A DNA stretch of 64,000 bases from Clostridia bacterium. GTDB lineage: Bacteria; Bacillota; Limnochordia; DTU080; RSA5. The translations under genes and the position numbers were made by a program. Below are positions 49,466-58,222 of this stretch, piece after piece (within the stretch, counting starts at the first letter, position 1; each line of letters starts with the position of its first letter). Where the stretch lies: positions 64,001-128,000 of the forward strand of contig PKEX01000037.1 in assembly GCA_002919235.1 (NCBI GenBank), written 5' to 3'. The notes under the pieces are model-generated. The model saw nothing but the letters and a program-made list of their open reading frames with translations, was not told where the DNA came from and searched no databases.

Positions 49466-49912
49466 TTGCGAGCAGTTGTGCAGCGGGTGAGCCGCGCCCA
49501 CGTGGAAGTGGACGGTGAAATCGCCGGCGCCATCGGCCGGGGCCTCTTGGTCCTCTTGGGCGTGGCGGTGGACGATACGGAGGACGACGCGCACTACGTG
49601 GCCGAAAAGGTGGCGCACCTTCGCATCTTTCCCGACGAGAGCGGCAAGATGAACCGTTCGGTGCTGGAGGCCGGCGGCGAGGTGCTGGCCGTCTCCCAGT
49701 TCACCCTCTACGGGGATACGAGGAGAGGAAGGCGGCCCAGCTTCACCCGCTCCGCGCCCGCGGAGGCGGCGCTACCCCTCTACCGCCGGTTCGTCGAGGC
49801 GCTGCGGGCGACGGGGCTCACCGTGCGGGAAGGGGTTTTCGGCGCGATGATGGCGGTCTCGCTGGTGAACGACGGCCCCGTGACCCTGATCGTCGACAGC
49901 CGGCCAGATTGA
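49466..49912 (+). CDS. dtd: D-aminoacyl-tRNA deacylase
   Basis: Dtd removes D-amino acids (and Gly from tRNA-Ala) from mischarged tRNA. It has 148 residues. The catalytic motifs are [17 protein letters not shown] (about 78-94) and VNDGPVTLI (the N-x-G-P motif, about 133). Start TTG 49466 gives the family start [12 protein letters not shown] and has GGTGAACGGAGA upstream. The gene ends just before the promoter at 49909-49938. Confidence 0.96.
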   Translation: MRAVVQRVSRAHVEVDGEIAGAIGRGLLVLLGVAVDDTEDDAHYVAEKVAHLRIFPDESGKMNRSVLEAGGEVLAVSQFTLYGDTRRGRRPSFTRSAPAEAALPLYRRFVEALRATGLTVREGVFGAMMAVSLVNDGPVTLIVDSRPD

Positions 49913-49938
49913 CACTGTTTTCGCTCATCGGGTAAAAT
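49909..49938 (+). promoter_or_regulatory. Sigma-A promoter after dtd
   Basis: A perfect TTGACA (49909-49914), an 18-base spacer and TAAAAT (49933-49938). The -35 overlaps the dtd stop codon. Transcription should start near 49945, reading into the hairpin array and the foldase-hisS-aspS genes. Confidence 0.8.
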
Positions 49939-49960
49939 GAAGCGAGGCCCTCAGGGGCGC

Positions 49961-49985
49961 AGAGGGTGTGGGTGCCCTCTTTTTT
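49961..49985 (+). terminator. Terminator/attenuator hairpin close to a promoter
   Basis: AGAGGG (49961-49966), 8-base loop, CCCTCT (49975-49980), then a run of T to 49985. It begins only about 16 bases after the predicted transcription start. CCCTC at 49948-49952 could pair with the GAGGG half instead, so an alternative antiterminator fold is possible. Confidence 0.7.
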
Positions 49986-50004
49986 GTTGTGGAGTGTGAA
50001 CTTT

Positions 50005-50061
50005 CGGCTTGCAGGAAGCAAGTGCCGCTGCGCGCGGCCTCTTTTCGAGGCCGCGTCTTTT
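50005..50061 (+). terminator. Second hairpin pair with terminator in the foldase leader
   Basis: A bulged stem CGGCTTGC/GCAA-GT-GCCG (50005-50027) with loop AGGAA precedes a stronger stem. This is CGCGGCCTC (50033-50041) with GAGGCCGCG (50047-50055), followed by TCTTTT (50056-50061). The second is terminator-shaped, the second one within 120 bases of the promoter. Confidence 0.65.
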
Positions 50062-50065
50062 GAAT

Positions 50066-50087
50066 GGGCTCGCCCCGAGGCGAGCCC
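50066..50087 (+). repeat. Third hairpin in the foldase leader
   Basis: GGGCTCGCC (50066-50074) and GGCGAGCCC (50079-50087) form a perfect 9-base stem with loop CCGA. No T-run follows. About 80 bases remain to the next start codon. Confidence 0.6.
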
Positions 50088-50165
50088 CACGCTCGCCGCA
50101 CCGCAGGGACGGGGTGGACGGGCCGCCTTTGTGGCGTGAGAATCGTCGGGGGGAGCGATGGTCTC

Positions 50166-51680
50166 TTGTTCTTCGACTGGCTGCGCAAACAAATGAAAGC
50201 CATCATCATCGTCGTCGCGGTCGCGTTCGCCTTGACCCTCCTTTACGTGGGCGGGGATTTCCTCACCGGGCAGATGGGCGCCGTCCCGGCGGTGGCCGAG
50301 GTGAACGGGACCCCCATTTCCGCCTTGGAGCTGGACCGGGCGTACGTCAGCCTCGCGAGCTTCGCGGCCCAGCTGGGCCAGCCGGTCACCCGGGCCCAGG
50401 AGATCTCCCTGCGGTACACGGCCCTGGAGGAGCTGGTGAACCAGCGCCTCATGCTTGAAGCGGCCCGGCGGGAGCGCATCCAGGTGGACAGCCGCCGGGT
50501 CAACGAGGAGTTCAACGCGATCAAGGAGCAGTTCGGCGAGAACTTCAACGCGGTCCTGCGCCAGCAGGGCCTCAACCAGGCCTCGCTCCGGGAGCTCATC
50601 CGGGAGAGCCTTCTCATCGAGGAAGTACGGGCGCAAAAGTCCCGGGTGACGGTGACCGACCAGGAAGTGCGGGAGGCCTTCGACCGGGAACGGGAGCAGG
50701 TGGAAGTCCGCCACATCCTCATCGACCCGTACAGCGCGGAGTTGGGCGGGGACTGGGACGCGGCGCGGGCCAAGGCGGAAGAGCTCAAGGCCCGGATCGA
50801 GGCGGGTGAGGACTTCGCCGCCTTGGCCGCGGCCCATTCGGCCGATCCCGGCACCCGGGATGCCGGCGGCAGCCTGGGCTACATCCGCCGGTCCGACCCG
50901 TACGTGAAGGAGTTTCTCGACGCGGCGTTCGCCTTGGAGGTGGGCCAGGTCAGCGAGCCTGTCCGCAGCGTCTTCGGCTATCACCTCATCCAGGTGACCG
51001 ACCGCCGCTTTGAGGAGCCGGAGGTGCCTTTCGAAGAAGCGGCGCCCGCGTACCGGGCCCGCCTGGAGCAGGAGCGAGCCCAGGAGCAGTTCGCCGCCTG
51101 GCTGGCCGGCGAGCGGGAAGGGGCCCAGGTGGTGATTCACGATCCGGCGCTCAGGGCGTACCAGCTGGCGCAGGCGGGCCGCCTCGACCAGGCCATTGCC
51201 GCCTACCGGGAGGCCATCGAGCTGAACCCGTACGACGGTTACCTCTATTATCAATTGGCCCAGCTGCTGGAAGAGGTGGGCGCCGGCGACGAGGCGCTCG
51301 CGGCCTACGCCGAGGCTGCCGAGGTCCAGGTGGCCGACGCCTTCCTCTGGTACGTTCTGGGCGCGGCGTACCAGGAGCGGGGAGCGTACGAGGAGGCCAA
51401 GGAGGCGTACGTCAAGGCTTCGGAGCTGTCGCCCACCAACCTCCAGCTCCACCAGGTGCTGGCCGAGGAGTTCCGGACCATGGGCTTCGAAGACCTGGCC
51501 CAGGCGGAGCAGGCCAAGGTCGACGAGATCCAGCAGCGGCTGGTGGAGGAGTTCATCCGCCAGCAGGAGGCGCTCCGGCGCCAGCAGGAGCTGGAGCGGC
51601 AGATTGAAGAGGCGCTCCGCAAGGAGAACGGGGAGGCCGGCGGCACCGGCGAGCCCGGCGGCGCCCCGGGCGAGGAGTAG
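50166..51680 (+). CDS. SurA-like parvulin peptidyl-prolyl isomerase with TPR domain
   Basis: This is a 504-residue membrane-anchored foldase. One N-terminal helix (about 12-32) starts FFDWLRKQMKAIIIVV. A SurA-N chaperone domain follows (about 45-165), then a parvulin domain (about 172-275) with EVRHILID and LGYIRRSDPYVKEF. Two or three TPR repeats (about 325-440) and a Gln/Glu/Arg coiled-coil tail close the chain. It should help exported proteins fold outside the membrane. TTG 50166 has GGGGGGAGCG ten bases upstream and gives the family N-terminus; the frame stays open to 50064 inside the hairpin array. hisS follows after 20 bases. Confidence 0.9.
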   Translation: MFFDWLRKQMKAIIIVVAVAFALTLLYVGGDFLTGQMGAVPAVAEVNGTPISALELDRAYVSLASFAAQLGQPVTRAQEISLRYTALEELVNQRLMLEAARRERIQVDSRRVNEEFNAIKEQFGENFNAVLRQQGLNQASLRELIRESLLIEEVRAQKSRVTVTDQEVREAFDREREQVEVRHILIDPYSAELGGDWDAARAKAEELKARIEAGEDFAALAAAHSADPGTRDAGGSLGYIRRSDPYVKEFLDAAFALEVGQVSEPVRSVFGYHLIQVTDRRFEEPEVPFEEAAPAYRARLEQERAQEQFAAWLAGEREGAQVVIHDPALRAYQLAQAGRLDQAIAAYREAIELNPYDGYLYYQLAQLLEEVGAGDEALAAYAEAAEVQVADAFLWYVLGAAYQERGAYEEAKEAYVKASELSPTNLQLHQVLAEEFRTMGFEDLAQAEQAKVDEIQQRLVEEFIRQQEALRRQQELERQIEEALRKENGEAGGTGEPGGAPGEE

Positions 51681-51700
51681 GCCGGAGGGGAGATCGCGGC

Positions 51701-52999
51701 ATGGAGGCGAGAGCGCCTCGAGGCACCAGCGACATCCTGCCGGGCGAGGCCCGGCTTTGGCAAGAGATCGAAGCGACGGTGCGGGATGTGATGCGGGTCT
51801 ACGGGTATGGCGAGATCCGCACGCCCGTCTTTGAGTATACCGAGCTCTTTGCGCGCGGCGTGGGCGAGACCACGGACATCGTGGAAAAACAGATGTACAC
51901 CTTCGAGGACCGGGGCGGGCGGAGCTTGACGCTCCGCCCCGAGGGGACCGCGCCGGTGGTGCGGGCCTTCGTGCAGCACCGGCTGCACGGCGAAGGGCTG
52001 CCGCAGAAGCTCTGGTACTGCCAGCCCATGTTCCGCTACGAGCGGCCGCAGGCCGGCAGGGCCCGGCAGTTCCACCAGTTCGGCGCCGAGGCCATCGGCA
52101 GCCTCGATCCGGCGCTGGACGTGGAGATGATCGCGATTCCCATCGAGGTTTACAAGAGGCTGGGGATCCGCGGGTTTGAGGTGCTGGTGAACAGCATCGG
52201 CTGCCCAGTCTGCCGTCCGGCCTACCGGGAGCGGCTCAAGGCCTACCTGGCCCAGCGGATCGACCGGCTCTGCCCGACCTGCCGCGCCCGTTTCGAGCGG
52301 AATCCCCTGCGGGTGCTGGACTGCAAAGAGGAGGGCTGCCGCGAGGCCACGGCCGGCGCGCCCGCGGCCTGGGATTACCTGTGCGACGAATGCGGGTTGC
52401 ACTTTGAGAGCGTGCAGCGCGTGCTGGCGGTGCTGGGGATCGCCTACCGCCTCGACGGGCGGCTGGTGCGGGGGCTCGACTACTACACCAAGACCGTGTT
52501 CGAGATCGTCACCGACGGGCTGGGAGCCCAAGGGACCCTGGCCGCGGGCGGGCGGTACGACGGGCTCGCCGCGGAGCTGGGCGGCGGCGATTACCCGGCC
52601 GTCGGCTTCGCCGGGGGGATGGAGCGGGCGGTCCTCGCCCTCAAGGCCGCAGGCCGGGAAGAGGGGAAAGCCCAGGGACGGCCGGACGTGTTCGTGGTCC
52701 GCCTCGGCGAGCGGGCTTGGAACGAGGGGATCGCGCTGGCGCAGCGCCTCAGAGAGCATGGGGTCGCCGCGCAGATCGAATACGCAGCCGAACTCGGCAA
52801 AGCGCGTTCGATGAAGGCGCAGATGAAGGTGGCAGGCCGGTCGGGAGCCCGGCTGGCCGTCATCGCGGGCGACGACGAGCTCTCCCGCGGGACGGTGGCC
52901 TTGCGGCGGATGGACGACGGGACGCAGTGGGAGGTTCCCGTGGAGCGCTTGGTCGACGCGGTAAAGGAGCAACTGGGAGGTGGAGGAAGGCTCGCGTGA
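51701..52999 (+). CDS. hisS: Histidyl-tRNA synthetase
   Basis: This class II synthetase charges tRNA-His. It has 432 residues. The start [30 protein letters not shown] (motif 2 region, about 72-86), [18 protein letters not shown] (about 108-125) and the histidine A motif [14 protein letters not shown] (about 255-268) are clear. The C-terminal anticodon domain follows. ATG 51701. The aspS gene begins close to its end, the usual hisS-aspS pairing. Confidence 0.97.
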   Translation: MEARAPRGTSDILPGEARLWQEIEATVRDVMRVYGYGEIRTPVFEYTELFARGVGETTDIVEKQMYTFEDRGGRSLTLRPEGTAPVVRAFVQHRLHGEGLPQKLWYCQPMFRYERPQAGRARQFHQFGAEAIGSLDPALDVEMIAIPIEVYKRLGIRGFEVLVNSIGCPVCRPAYRERLKAYLAQRIDRLCPTCRARFERNPLRVLDCKEEGCREATAGAPAAWDYLCDECGLHFESVQRVLAVLGIAYRLDGRLVRGLDYYTKTVFEIVTDGLGAQGTLAAGGRYDGLAAELGGGDYPAVGFAGGMERAVLALKAAGREEGKAQGRPDVFVVRLGERAWNEGIALAQRLREHGVAAQIEYAAELGKARSMKAQMKVAGRSGARLAVIAGDDELSRGTVALRRMDDGTQWEVPVERLVDAVKEQLGGGGRLA

Positions 53000-53015
53000 G
53001 GCGGGCCTTCGCGCC

Positions 53016-54815
53016 ATGGCGGAAACGATGAAGACGCACGCTTGCGGAGCGCTCCGCACGAAGGACGTGGGCCTTACGGTCCGGCTGGCGGGGTGGGTTC
53101 AGCGCCGGAGGGACCACGGCGGGCTGATCTTTGTCGACTTGCGGGACCGCGAGGGGATCGTCCAGGTGGTCATCAACCCCGAAACCGTGGGCCCGGAGCA
53201 GTTCAAGGTGGCGGAGAGCCTGCGGAACGAGTACGTCGTCACCGTTCTCGGGGAGGTGGTGCGCCGCCTGCCGGGGATGGAGAACCCCAACCTGGCCACC
53301 GGGGAGATCGAAGTGGTGGCCAAGGAGCTGGAGATCCTCAACACGTCGGCGCCGCCGCCGTTCCCCATCGATGCCCGGGTGGACGTCGACGAAAGCCTCC
53401 GGCTGCGCTATCGCTACCTGGATCTGCGCCGGCCGGAGCTCCAGCGAAACCTCGCCCTGCGCCACCGGGTGGCGCAGACCATCCGGAAGGTCCTGGACGA
53501 AATGGGCTTTTACGAGATCGAAACGCCCATGCTCACCCGGAGCACCCCGGAGGGTGCCCGGGACTACCTGGTGCCCAGCCGGGTGCATCCCGGCTCGTTC
53601 TACGCCCTGCCCCAGTCGCCGCAGCTCTTCAAGCAGATTTTGATGGTCGCCGGCTACGAGCGCTACTTTCAGATCGCCCGGTGCTTCCGGGACGAGGACC
53701 TGCGGGCCGACCGGCAGCCTGAGTTCACCCAGTTGGACCTGGAGATGTCCTTCGTCGACGAGGAGGACGTCATGGCCGTCATCGAGGAGGTGGTGGCCCG
53801 GGTCTTCCGGGAGGCGAAGGGCGTCGACGTGCCTCGCCCCTTCCCGCGCCTTACGTACGACGAGGCCGTAAACCGCTACGGCAGCGACAAGCCGGATCTC
53901 CGCTACGGGCTGCCGCTGGTGGACGTCTCTGACGTCGTGAAAGGCTCGGGCTTTCGGGTCTTCTCCGCCGCGGTGGAGGCGGGCGGCGTCGTCAAAGGGA
54001 TCAACGCCGGGCAGGGGAGCGGCGGCTGGCCCCGGCGGGAGATCGACCAGCTGGGCGAGGCCGCCCAGCGGGAAGGGGCCAAGGGCCTCGCGTGGATCGT
54101 CTACGGCCGCGGGGAACCCCGCTCGCCCATCGCCAAGTTCCTGACGCCCGAAGAGCTGGAGGCCGTCGGCCGGGCCATGGAGGCGAAGGAGGGGGACCTG
54201 CTCCTGTTCGTGGCCGACCGGCGGGAAGTGGCCAACGAGGTGCTGGGACGGCTCCGCCGGCTTCTCGCCGCCAAGCTGGGACTGGTCGACCCCGAGGCGT
54301 ACGCCTTCTGCTGGGTGGTGGACTGGCCTCTCCTGGAGTGGGACGAGGAGCGCCGGCGCTACGTCGCCATGCACCATCCCTTCACGTCGCCCAAGCCGGA
54401 AGACCTGGACCGGCTCGAATCGGATCCGGCTTCGGTGCGGGCCCGCGCCTACGACCTGGTGCTCAACGGGTATGAGCTGGGCGGGGGCAGCATCCGGATC
54501 CACCGGCGGGACGTGCAGGAGCGCCTTTTCCGGGCCCTGGGGATCGGCGCCGAAGAGGCGCAGGAGAAGTTCGGCTTTCTCCTGGAGGCCTTCTCCTACG
54601 GGGCACCCCCCCACGGGGGGATCGCCCTGGGCCTTGACCGCCTGGTGATGCTCCTTGCAGGCGGCGATTCCCTGCGGGACGTCATCGCGTTCCCCAAGAC
54701 GCAGCGGGCCCAGTGCCTGATGACCGACGCGCCCGCGCCCGTAGAGCCGGCGCAGCTCAGGGAGCTGAGCCTCAGGGTGGATCCGGAGGCAGCTGCTGCC
54801 GTTCGCCGGCCGTAG
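53016..54815 (+). CDS. aspS: Aspartyl-tRNA synthetase
   Basis: This is a bacterial-type class II AspRS of 599 residues. An N-terminal OB anticodon domain (about 5-115), class II core with [16 protein letters not shown] and FLEIETP-like [21 protein letters not shown] (about 167), a GAD insertion (about 300-400) and the [15 protein letters not shown] motif 3 (about 531) are present. ATG 53016 gives a normal start. GTG 52980, overlapping hisS and with AAAGGAG ten bases upstream, is a real alternative that adds 12 residues. Whether it also charges tRNA-Asn depends on gatCAB elsewhere. Confidence 0.95.
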   Translation: MAETMKTHACGALRTKDVGLTVRLAGWVQRRRDHGGLIFVDLRDREGIVQVVINPETVGPEQFKVAESLRNEYVVTVLGEVVRRLPGMENPNLATGEIEVVAKELEILNTSAPPPFPIDARVDVDESLRLRYRYLDLRRPELQRNLALRHRVAQTIRKVLDEMGFYEIETPMLTRSTPEGARDYLVPSRVHPGSFYALPQSPQLFKQILMVAGYERYFQIARCFRDEDLRADRQPEFTQLDLEMSFVDEEDVMAVIEEVVARVFREAKGVDVPRPFPRLTYDEAVNRYGSDKPDLRYGLPLVDVSDVVKGSGFRVFSAAVEAGGVVKGINAGQGSGGWPRREIDQLGEAAQREGAKGLAWIVYGRGEPRSPIAKFLTPEELEAVGRAMEAKEGDLLLFVADRREVANEVLGRLRRLLAAKLGLVDPEAYAFCWVVDWPLLEWDEERRRYVAMHHPFTSPKPEDLDRLESDPASVRARAYDLVLNGYELGGGSIRIHRRDVQERLFRALGIGAEEAQEKFGFLLEAFSYGAPPHGGIALGLDRLVMLLAGGDSLRDVIAFPKTQRAQCLMTDAPAPVEPAQLRELSLRVDPEAAAAVRRP

Positions 54816-54847
54816 CAAAGGCCGGAAGGAATGGGCCCGTCCGGGTC

Positions 54848-54877
54848 TTGATCCTCCCGGCGGGGGCGTGGTATGAT
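54848..54877 (+). promoter_or_regulatory. Promoter of 6S RNA
   Basis: TTGATC (54848-54853), 18 bases, TATGAT (54872-54877) lie between aspS and the predicted 5' end of the 6S RNA near 54882. Confidence 0.65.
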
Positions 54878-54881
54878 CGCG

Positions 54882-55080
54882 GTGCGGAAAAAGTGAAGAC
54901 GCTTCCCCTGCTGTGTGCGTGGTGAAGCTGGCCATTGTTATGAGCCAACACCCCAACACGAGGGAGCCCGGACTCTGCTTCCCGATGCACATGCCCCCCG
55001 CTTGAGGGGGACGTCGCTGACGGACAGGAGGGCACCCACCTGCGAGAGAGCAGGTTCATTAACGGGCCAGCACCAGCGGC
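54882..55080 (+). ncRNA. ssrS: 6S RNA (RNA polymerase-binding regulator)
   Basis: This roughly 200-base interval between aspS and rarA is where Bacillus encodes 6S-1 RNA (bsrA). It has its own promoter and a rod-like pairing. GGTGC (54881-54885) pairs with GCACC (55070-55074), and CCTGCT (54907-54912) with AGCAGG (55049-55054); the conserved-looking GAGCCAACA (54942-54950) lies inward. CCCCCCGCTTGAGGGGG near 54990 forms a further hairpin. A T-rich stretch (55090-55099) may end transcription. The identity rests on synteny, size and pairing, not on a covariance search. Confidence 0.75.
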
Positions 55081-55116
55081 ATGGCGGGGTTTTCTTTTTG
55101 CCGGGAGGTGGCGGGC

Positions 55117-56439
55117 GTGGACCTCTTTGAAGCGGCGAGGCGGGAGGAGGCGCTCTCCAAGGCGCCCTTGGCGGCGCGCATGCGCCCCCGCACCTTGGAC
55201 GAGTTTGTCGGGCAGGAACCGGTGGTGGGCCCCGGATCGCTCCTGCGGCGGATGGCCGAGTCCGGGCGGCTCACCTCTTTGATCCTCTACGGTCCTCCCG
55301 GGACCGGCAAGACCACCCTGGCCCGCATCCTGGCGGAGGCCGCCTCAGCCCACTTCGAAACAGTGAACGCCGTGACGGCGGGAGTGGCCGAGATCCGCAA
55401 GGCCATCCAGGAGGCGAAGGAGCGAGCGACGCTCTACGGTCAGGGGACCGTGGTCTTCATCGACGAGATCCACCGCTTCAACAAGGCGCAGCAGGACGCG
55501 CTCCTCCCGGCGGTGGAAGACGGCACCATCGTCCTCATCGGGGCGACGACGGAAAACCCCTACTTTGAAGTGAACGCTCCTCTCCTCTCCCGGGCGCGGG
55601 TGGTTCGGCTCGAACCGCTGAAAGACCACGAGATCGCCCAGTTGATCCGGCGGGCCCTCGCCGACGAACAGCGGGGGCTGGGCGGGTGGCGGCTCTCCAT
55701 CCACCCGGACGCCGAGGCGCACCTGATCCGGGTGGCCAGCGGCGACGCCCGGGTCGCGCTGAACACCCTGGAGCTGGCCGCCCTGGGGGCCAGGGAACGG
55801 GAGGACCGCACCGTCACCGTCGAGCTGGTGGAAGAGGCGGCGCAGCGCAGGTTTCTCCGGTACGACAAGGCCGGGGACAACCACTACGACACGATCTCGG
55901 CCTTCATCAAGAGCATGAGGGGATCCGACCCGGACGCCACCCTCTATTGGCTGGCCCGGATGCTGGAAAGCGGTGAGGACCCCCGCTTCATCGCCCGGCG
56001 GATCCTGATCCACGCGAGCGAGGACGTGGGCAACGCGGACCCGCAGGCCCTGGTGGTGGCTGCCGCGGCGGCGTACGCGGTGCACTGGGTCGGGCTTCCC
56101 GAAGCGGAACTGGCGCTGGCCCAGGCCGCGCTCTACATCGCCACCGCCCCCAAGAGCAACGCGGTCATCGCGGCCCTGGCCCGGGCCAAAGAGGCGGTGC
56201 GGTCGGGACGGGGCGGGGAGGTGCCGCCTCACCTCCGCGACGCCCACTACCGCGGCGCGGCGGAGCTGGGCCACGGGAAAGGCTACCTTTACCCCCACGA
56301 TTTTCCCGGGGGCTTTGTACCCCAGCAGTACCTGCCGGACGGGCTTGAAGGGGCCCGCTTCTACGAGCCGGCGGGGTACGGCTACGAGCGGGTGATCCTG
56401 GAGCGCCTGGAAAAGTGGCGCGGCCAGCAGCAGCGTTGA
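55117..56439 (+). CDS. rarA: Replication-associated recombination ATPase RarA (MgsA)
   Basis: This AAA+ ATPase of the clamp-loader-like family acts at stalled replication forks. It has 440 residues. [20 protein letters not shown] (about 24-43), Walker [12 protein letters not shown] (about 58), [16 protein letters not shown] (about 115) and [20 protein letters not shown] (sensor 1 and arginine finger, about 140-159) are intact. The frame is open to ATG 55081, but GTG 55117 has GGGAGG eight bases upstream and gives the usual start DLFEAA. The stop overlaps the next promoter. Confidence 0.95.
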   Translation: MDLFEAARREEALSKAPLAARMRPRTLDEFVGQEPVVGPGSLLRRMAESGRLTSLILYGPPGTGKTTLARILAEAASAHFETVNAVTAGVAEIRKAIQEAKERATLYGQGTVVFIDEIHRFNKAQQDALLPAVEDGTIVLIGATTENPYFEVNAPLLSRARVVRLEPLKDHEIAQLIRRALADEQRGLGGWRLSIHPDAEAHLIRVASGDARVALNTLELAALGAREREDRTVTVELVEEAAQRRFLRYDKAGDNHYDTISAFIKSMRGSDPDATLYWLARMLESGEDPRFIARRILIHASEDVGNADPQALVVAAAAAYAVHWVGLPEAELALAQAALYIATAPKSNAVIAALARAKEAVRSGRGGEVPPHLRDAHYRGAAELGHGKGYLYPHDFPGGFVPQQYLPDGLEGARFYEPAGYGYERVILERLEKWRGQQQR

Positions 56440-56464
56440 CACGGCTCCTCCCTCGTGCTAAGAT
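56436..56464 (+). promoter_or_regulatory. Sigma-A promoter of the cymR-iscS-mnmA genes
   Basis: A perfect TTGACA (56436-56441), exactly 17 bases, then TAAGAT (56459-56464) with an extended TG at 56456-56457. The -35 overlaps the rarA stop codon. Confidence 0.9.
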
Positions 56465-56472
56465 GGGCGCGA

Positions 56473-56497
56473 AATCTCGATTGATTTACTCGGGATT
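56473..56497 (+). promoter_or_regulatory. Possible Rrf2-type operator
   Basis: AATCTCGAT (56473-56481), 7 bases, CTCGGGATT (56489-56497) is an imperfect dyad with 7 of 9 matching positions. Its AT-rich centre and 25-base span are like IscR/CymR sites. It sits right at the predicted transcription start of the Rrf2 regulator gene, suggesting autoregulation. Confidence 0.5.
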
Positions 56498-56568
56498 CGG
56501 CGGTCCGCCGCACGGGCGGCCGCGCTGCGGCGCGGCCGGTCCGGCCCGAGGCAGGAAGGAGCCGAGCC

Positions 56569-57027
56569 ATGCGCATTTCGTCACGAGGCGAGTACGGCGT
56601 GCGGGCCATGTTCGACCTGGCCCAGCGCTACGGGGAGGGACCGATCCCGCTGAAGCTCATCGCCGAGCGACAGGAGATCTCCGAGCACTATTTGGAGCAG
56701 CTCATGGGCGCGCTCCGCAAAGCCGAGCTGGTGGTGTCGGTCCGCGGCGCGCAAGGGGGCTACGAGCTCTCCCGCCCGCCGGCCTCCATCACCCTGGGGG
56801 ACGTGATCCGGGCCCTGGAGGGTCCGGTGCTCACGGTGCACGGCACCGAGGGAGAAAAAGAGGTAGAGATCCCCGCCGACGCCGTGGAGCGGCTGATCCT
56901 GGCGGACGTCTGGAAGCGGCTGGCCGAGCGGGTCAACGAAGCGCTGGACTCCGTCACCTTGGCCGACCTGTGTGACGAGGCGGCCCGGCGGCGAGCCCGG
57001 GACGATTCCTTTATGTATCATATCTGA
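56569..57027 (+). CDS. cymR: Rrf2-family transcriptional regulator (CymR type)
   Basis: This 152-residue winged-helix regulator is likely to control cysteine or iron-sulfur metabolism. MRISSRGEYGVRAMFDLA, LKLIAERQEISEHYLEQLM and VRGAQGGYELSRPP (about residues 1-70) are the Rrf2 DNA-binding part. The three cysteines that hold the [2Fe-2S] cluster in IscR (about 90-106) are absent; the only Cys is in LADLCDEA (about 139). This is the CymR situation, where the partner is a cysteine enzyme. ATG 56569 follows AGGAAGGAGCC. The rarA-cymR-iscS-mnmA order is as in Bacillus. Confidence 0.88.
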   Translation: MRISSRGEYGVRAMFDLAQRYGEGPIPLKLIAERQEISEHYLEQLMGALRKAELVVSVRGAQGGYELSRPPASITLGDVIRALEGPVLTVHGTEGEKEVEIPADAVERLILADVWKRLAERVNEALDSVTLADLCDEAARRRARDDSFMYHI

Positions 57028-57041
57028 CGCGGTGAACCGGA

Positions 57042-58193
57042 TTGGAGACGGCCAGGATTTACCTGGATCACGCCGCGACCACGCCCCTGGACCCGGACGC
57101 GTTGCAGGCGATGCTCCCCTTTCTGCACGGCGGCTTTGGCAATCCCTCCTCGATCTACCAGAGGGGGCGGGAGGCCCGCAGGGCGCTGGACGAGGCCCGG
57201 GACACCGTCGCGGCCGCCATCGGCGCCCGCTCTCCCCGGGAGATCATCTTTACCAGCGGGGGAGCGGAAGCGGACAACCTGGCGCTCAAGGGTGCGGCAT
57301 GGGCCCTGCGGGACCGGGGAAGACACATCGTCACTTCGGCCATCGAGCACCACGCGGTGCTGCGGGCCGCCCGCTTCCTGGAAAAGCACGGGTTTGAGGT
57401 GACGTACGTCCCGCCGGACGAGGAGGGTATCGTCCAGGTCGACGCCGTGGCCGGGGCGCTGCGGGACGACACGATCCTGATCTCGGTGATGCACGCCAAC
57501 AACGAGCTGGGCACGGTGCAGCCGGTGCGGGAGATCGCCGCCCTGGCCCGGGAGCGGGAGATCCTGTTTCACACCGACGCGGTGCAGACCGTAGGCCAGA
57601 TCCCCGTGTCGGTGGAAGAGATCGGCTGCGACATGCTTTCGCTTTCGGCGCACAAGTTCTACGGCCCCAAAGGTGTGGGCGCGCTCTACGTGCGGCGGGG
57701 CGTGCACCTTGAGCCTCTGATCCACGGGGGCGGGCAGGAGCAGGAGCGGCGGGCCGGCACGGAAAACGTGGCGGGCATCGTGGGCATGGCCAGAGCCCTG
57801 GAGAACAGCTGCCGCACCATGCAGGCGCGCGCCGCGCGGGTGAAGGAGCTGCGGGACCGGCTCGAAAAAGGGCTCCTCGAAAGGGTTCCCGGAGCCCGGC
57901 GCAACGGCCATCCCCACCTGCGGCTTCCGGGACACCTCAACATCGCCTTTGAAGGGGTGGACGGCGAGTCGCTCCTGCTCAACCTGGACATGCGCGGGAT
58001 CGAGGCGTCTACCGGCTCGGCTTGCGCCTCCGGCTCCATCGAGCCCTCCCACGTGCTCCTCGCCATGGGGCAGTCCCGGGAGGAGGCGCTGAGTGCCATC
58101 CGGTTTTCGCTGGGCGCGAGCAATACTCTAGACGAAGTGGACCGCGTCCTCGACGTGGTGCCGCCGCTGGTGGAGAGGCTGCGGCGGCGGTGA
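57042..58193 (+). CDS. iscS: Cysteine desulfurase (NifS/IscS type)
   Basis: This PLP enzyme mobilises sulfur from cysteine, here most likely for tRNA 2-thiouridine. It has 383 residues. YLDHAATTPLD (about 6-16), ATENVAG-like GTENVAGIVGMA (about 240), the PLP lysine in LSAHKFYGPKG (about 204) and the catalytic Cys in STGSACASGS (about 327) are visible. TTG 57042 starts 14 bases after cymR with a weak ribosome binding site. mnmA, the sulfur acceptor enzyme, follows after 29 bases, like Bacillus yrvO-trmU. Confidence 0.95.
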   Translation: METARIYLDHAATTPLDPDALQAMLPFLHGGFGNPSSIYQRGREARRALDEARDTVAAAIGARSPREIIFTSGGAEADNLALKGAAWALRDRGRHIVTSAIEHHAVLRAARFLEKHGFEVTYVPPDEEGIVQVDAVAGALRDDTILISVMHANNELGTVQPVREIAALAREREILFHTDAVQTVGQIPVSVEEIGCDMLSLSAHKFYGPKGVGALYVRRGVHLEPLIHGGGQEQERRAGTENVAGIVGMARALENSCRTMQARAARVKELRDRLEKGLLERVPGARRNGHPHLRLPGHLNIAFEGVDGESLLLNLDMRGIEASTGSACASGSIEPSHVLLAMGQSREEALSAIRFSLGASNTLDEVDRVLDVVPPLVERLRRR

Positions 58194-58222
58194 AGGGCGC
58201 GGGAGAAAGGACGTGACGAAAG

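Noticed and set aside
49909-50165. T-box riboswitch for hisS/aspS
   Set aside because: No AGGGTGGNACCGCG-like motif or stem I with a specifier loop fits in the available leader, which is too short before the terminators.
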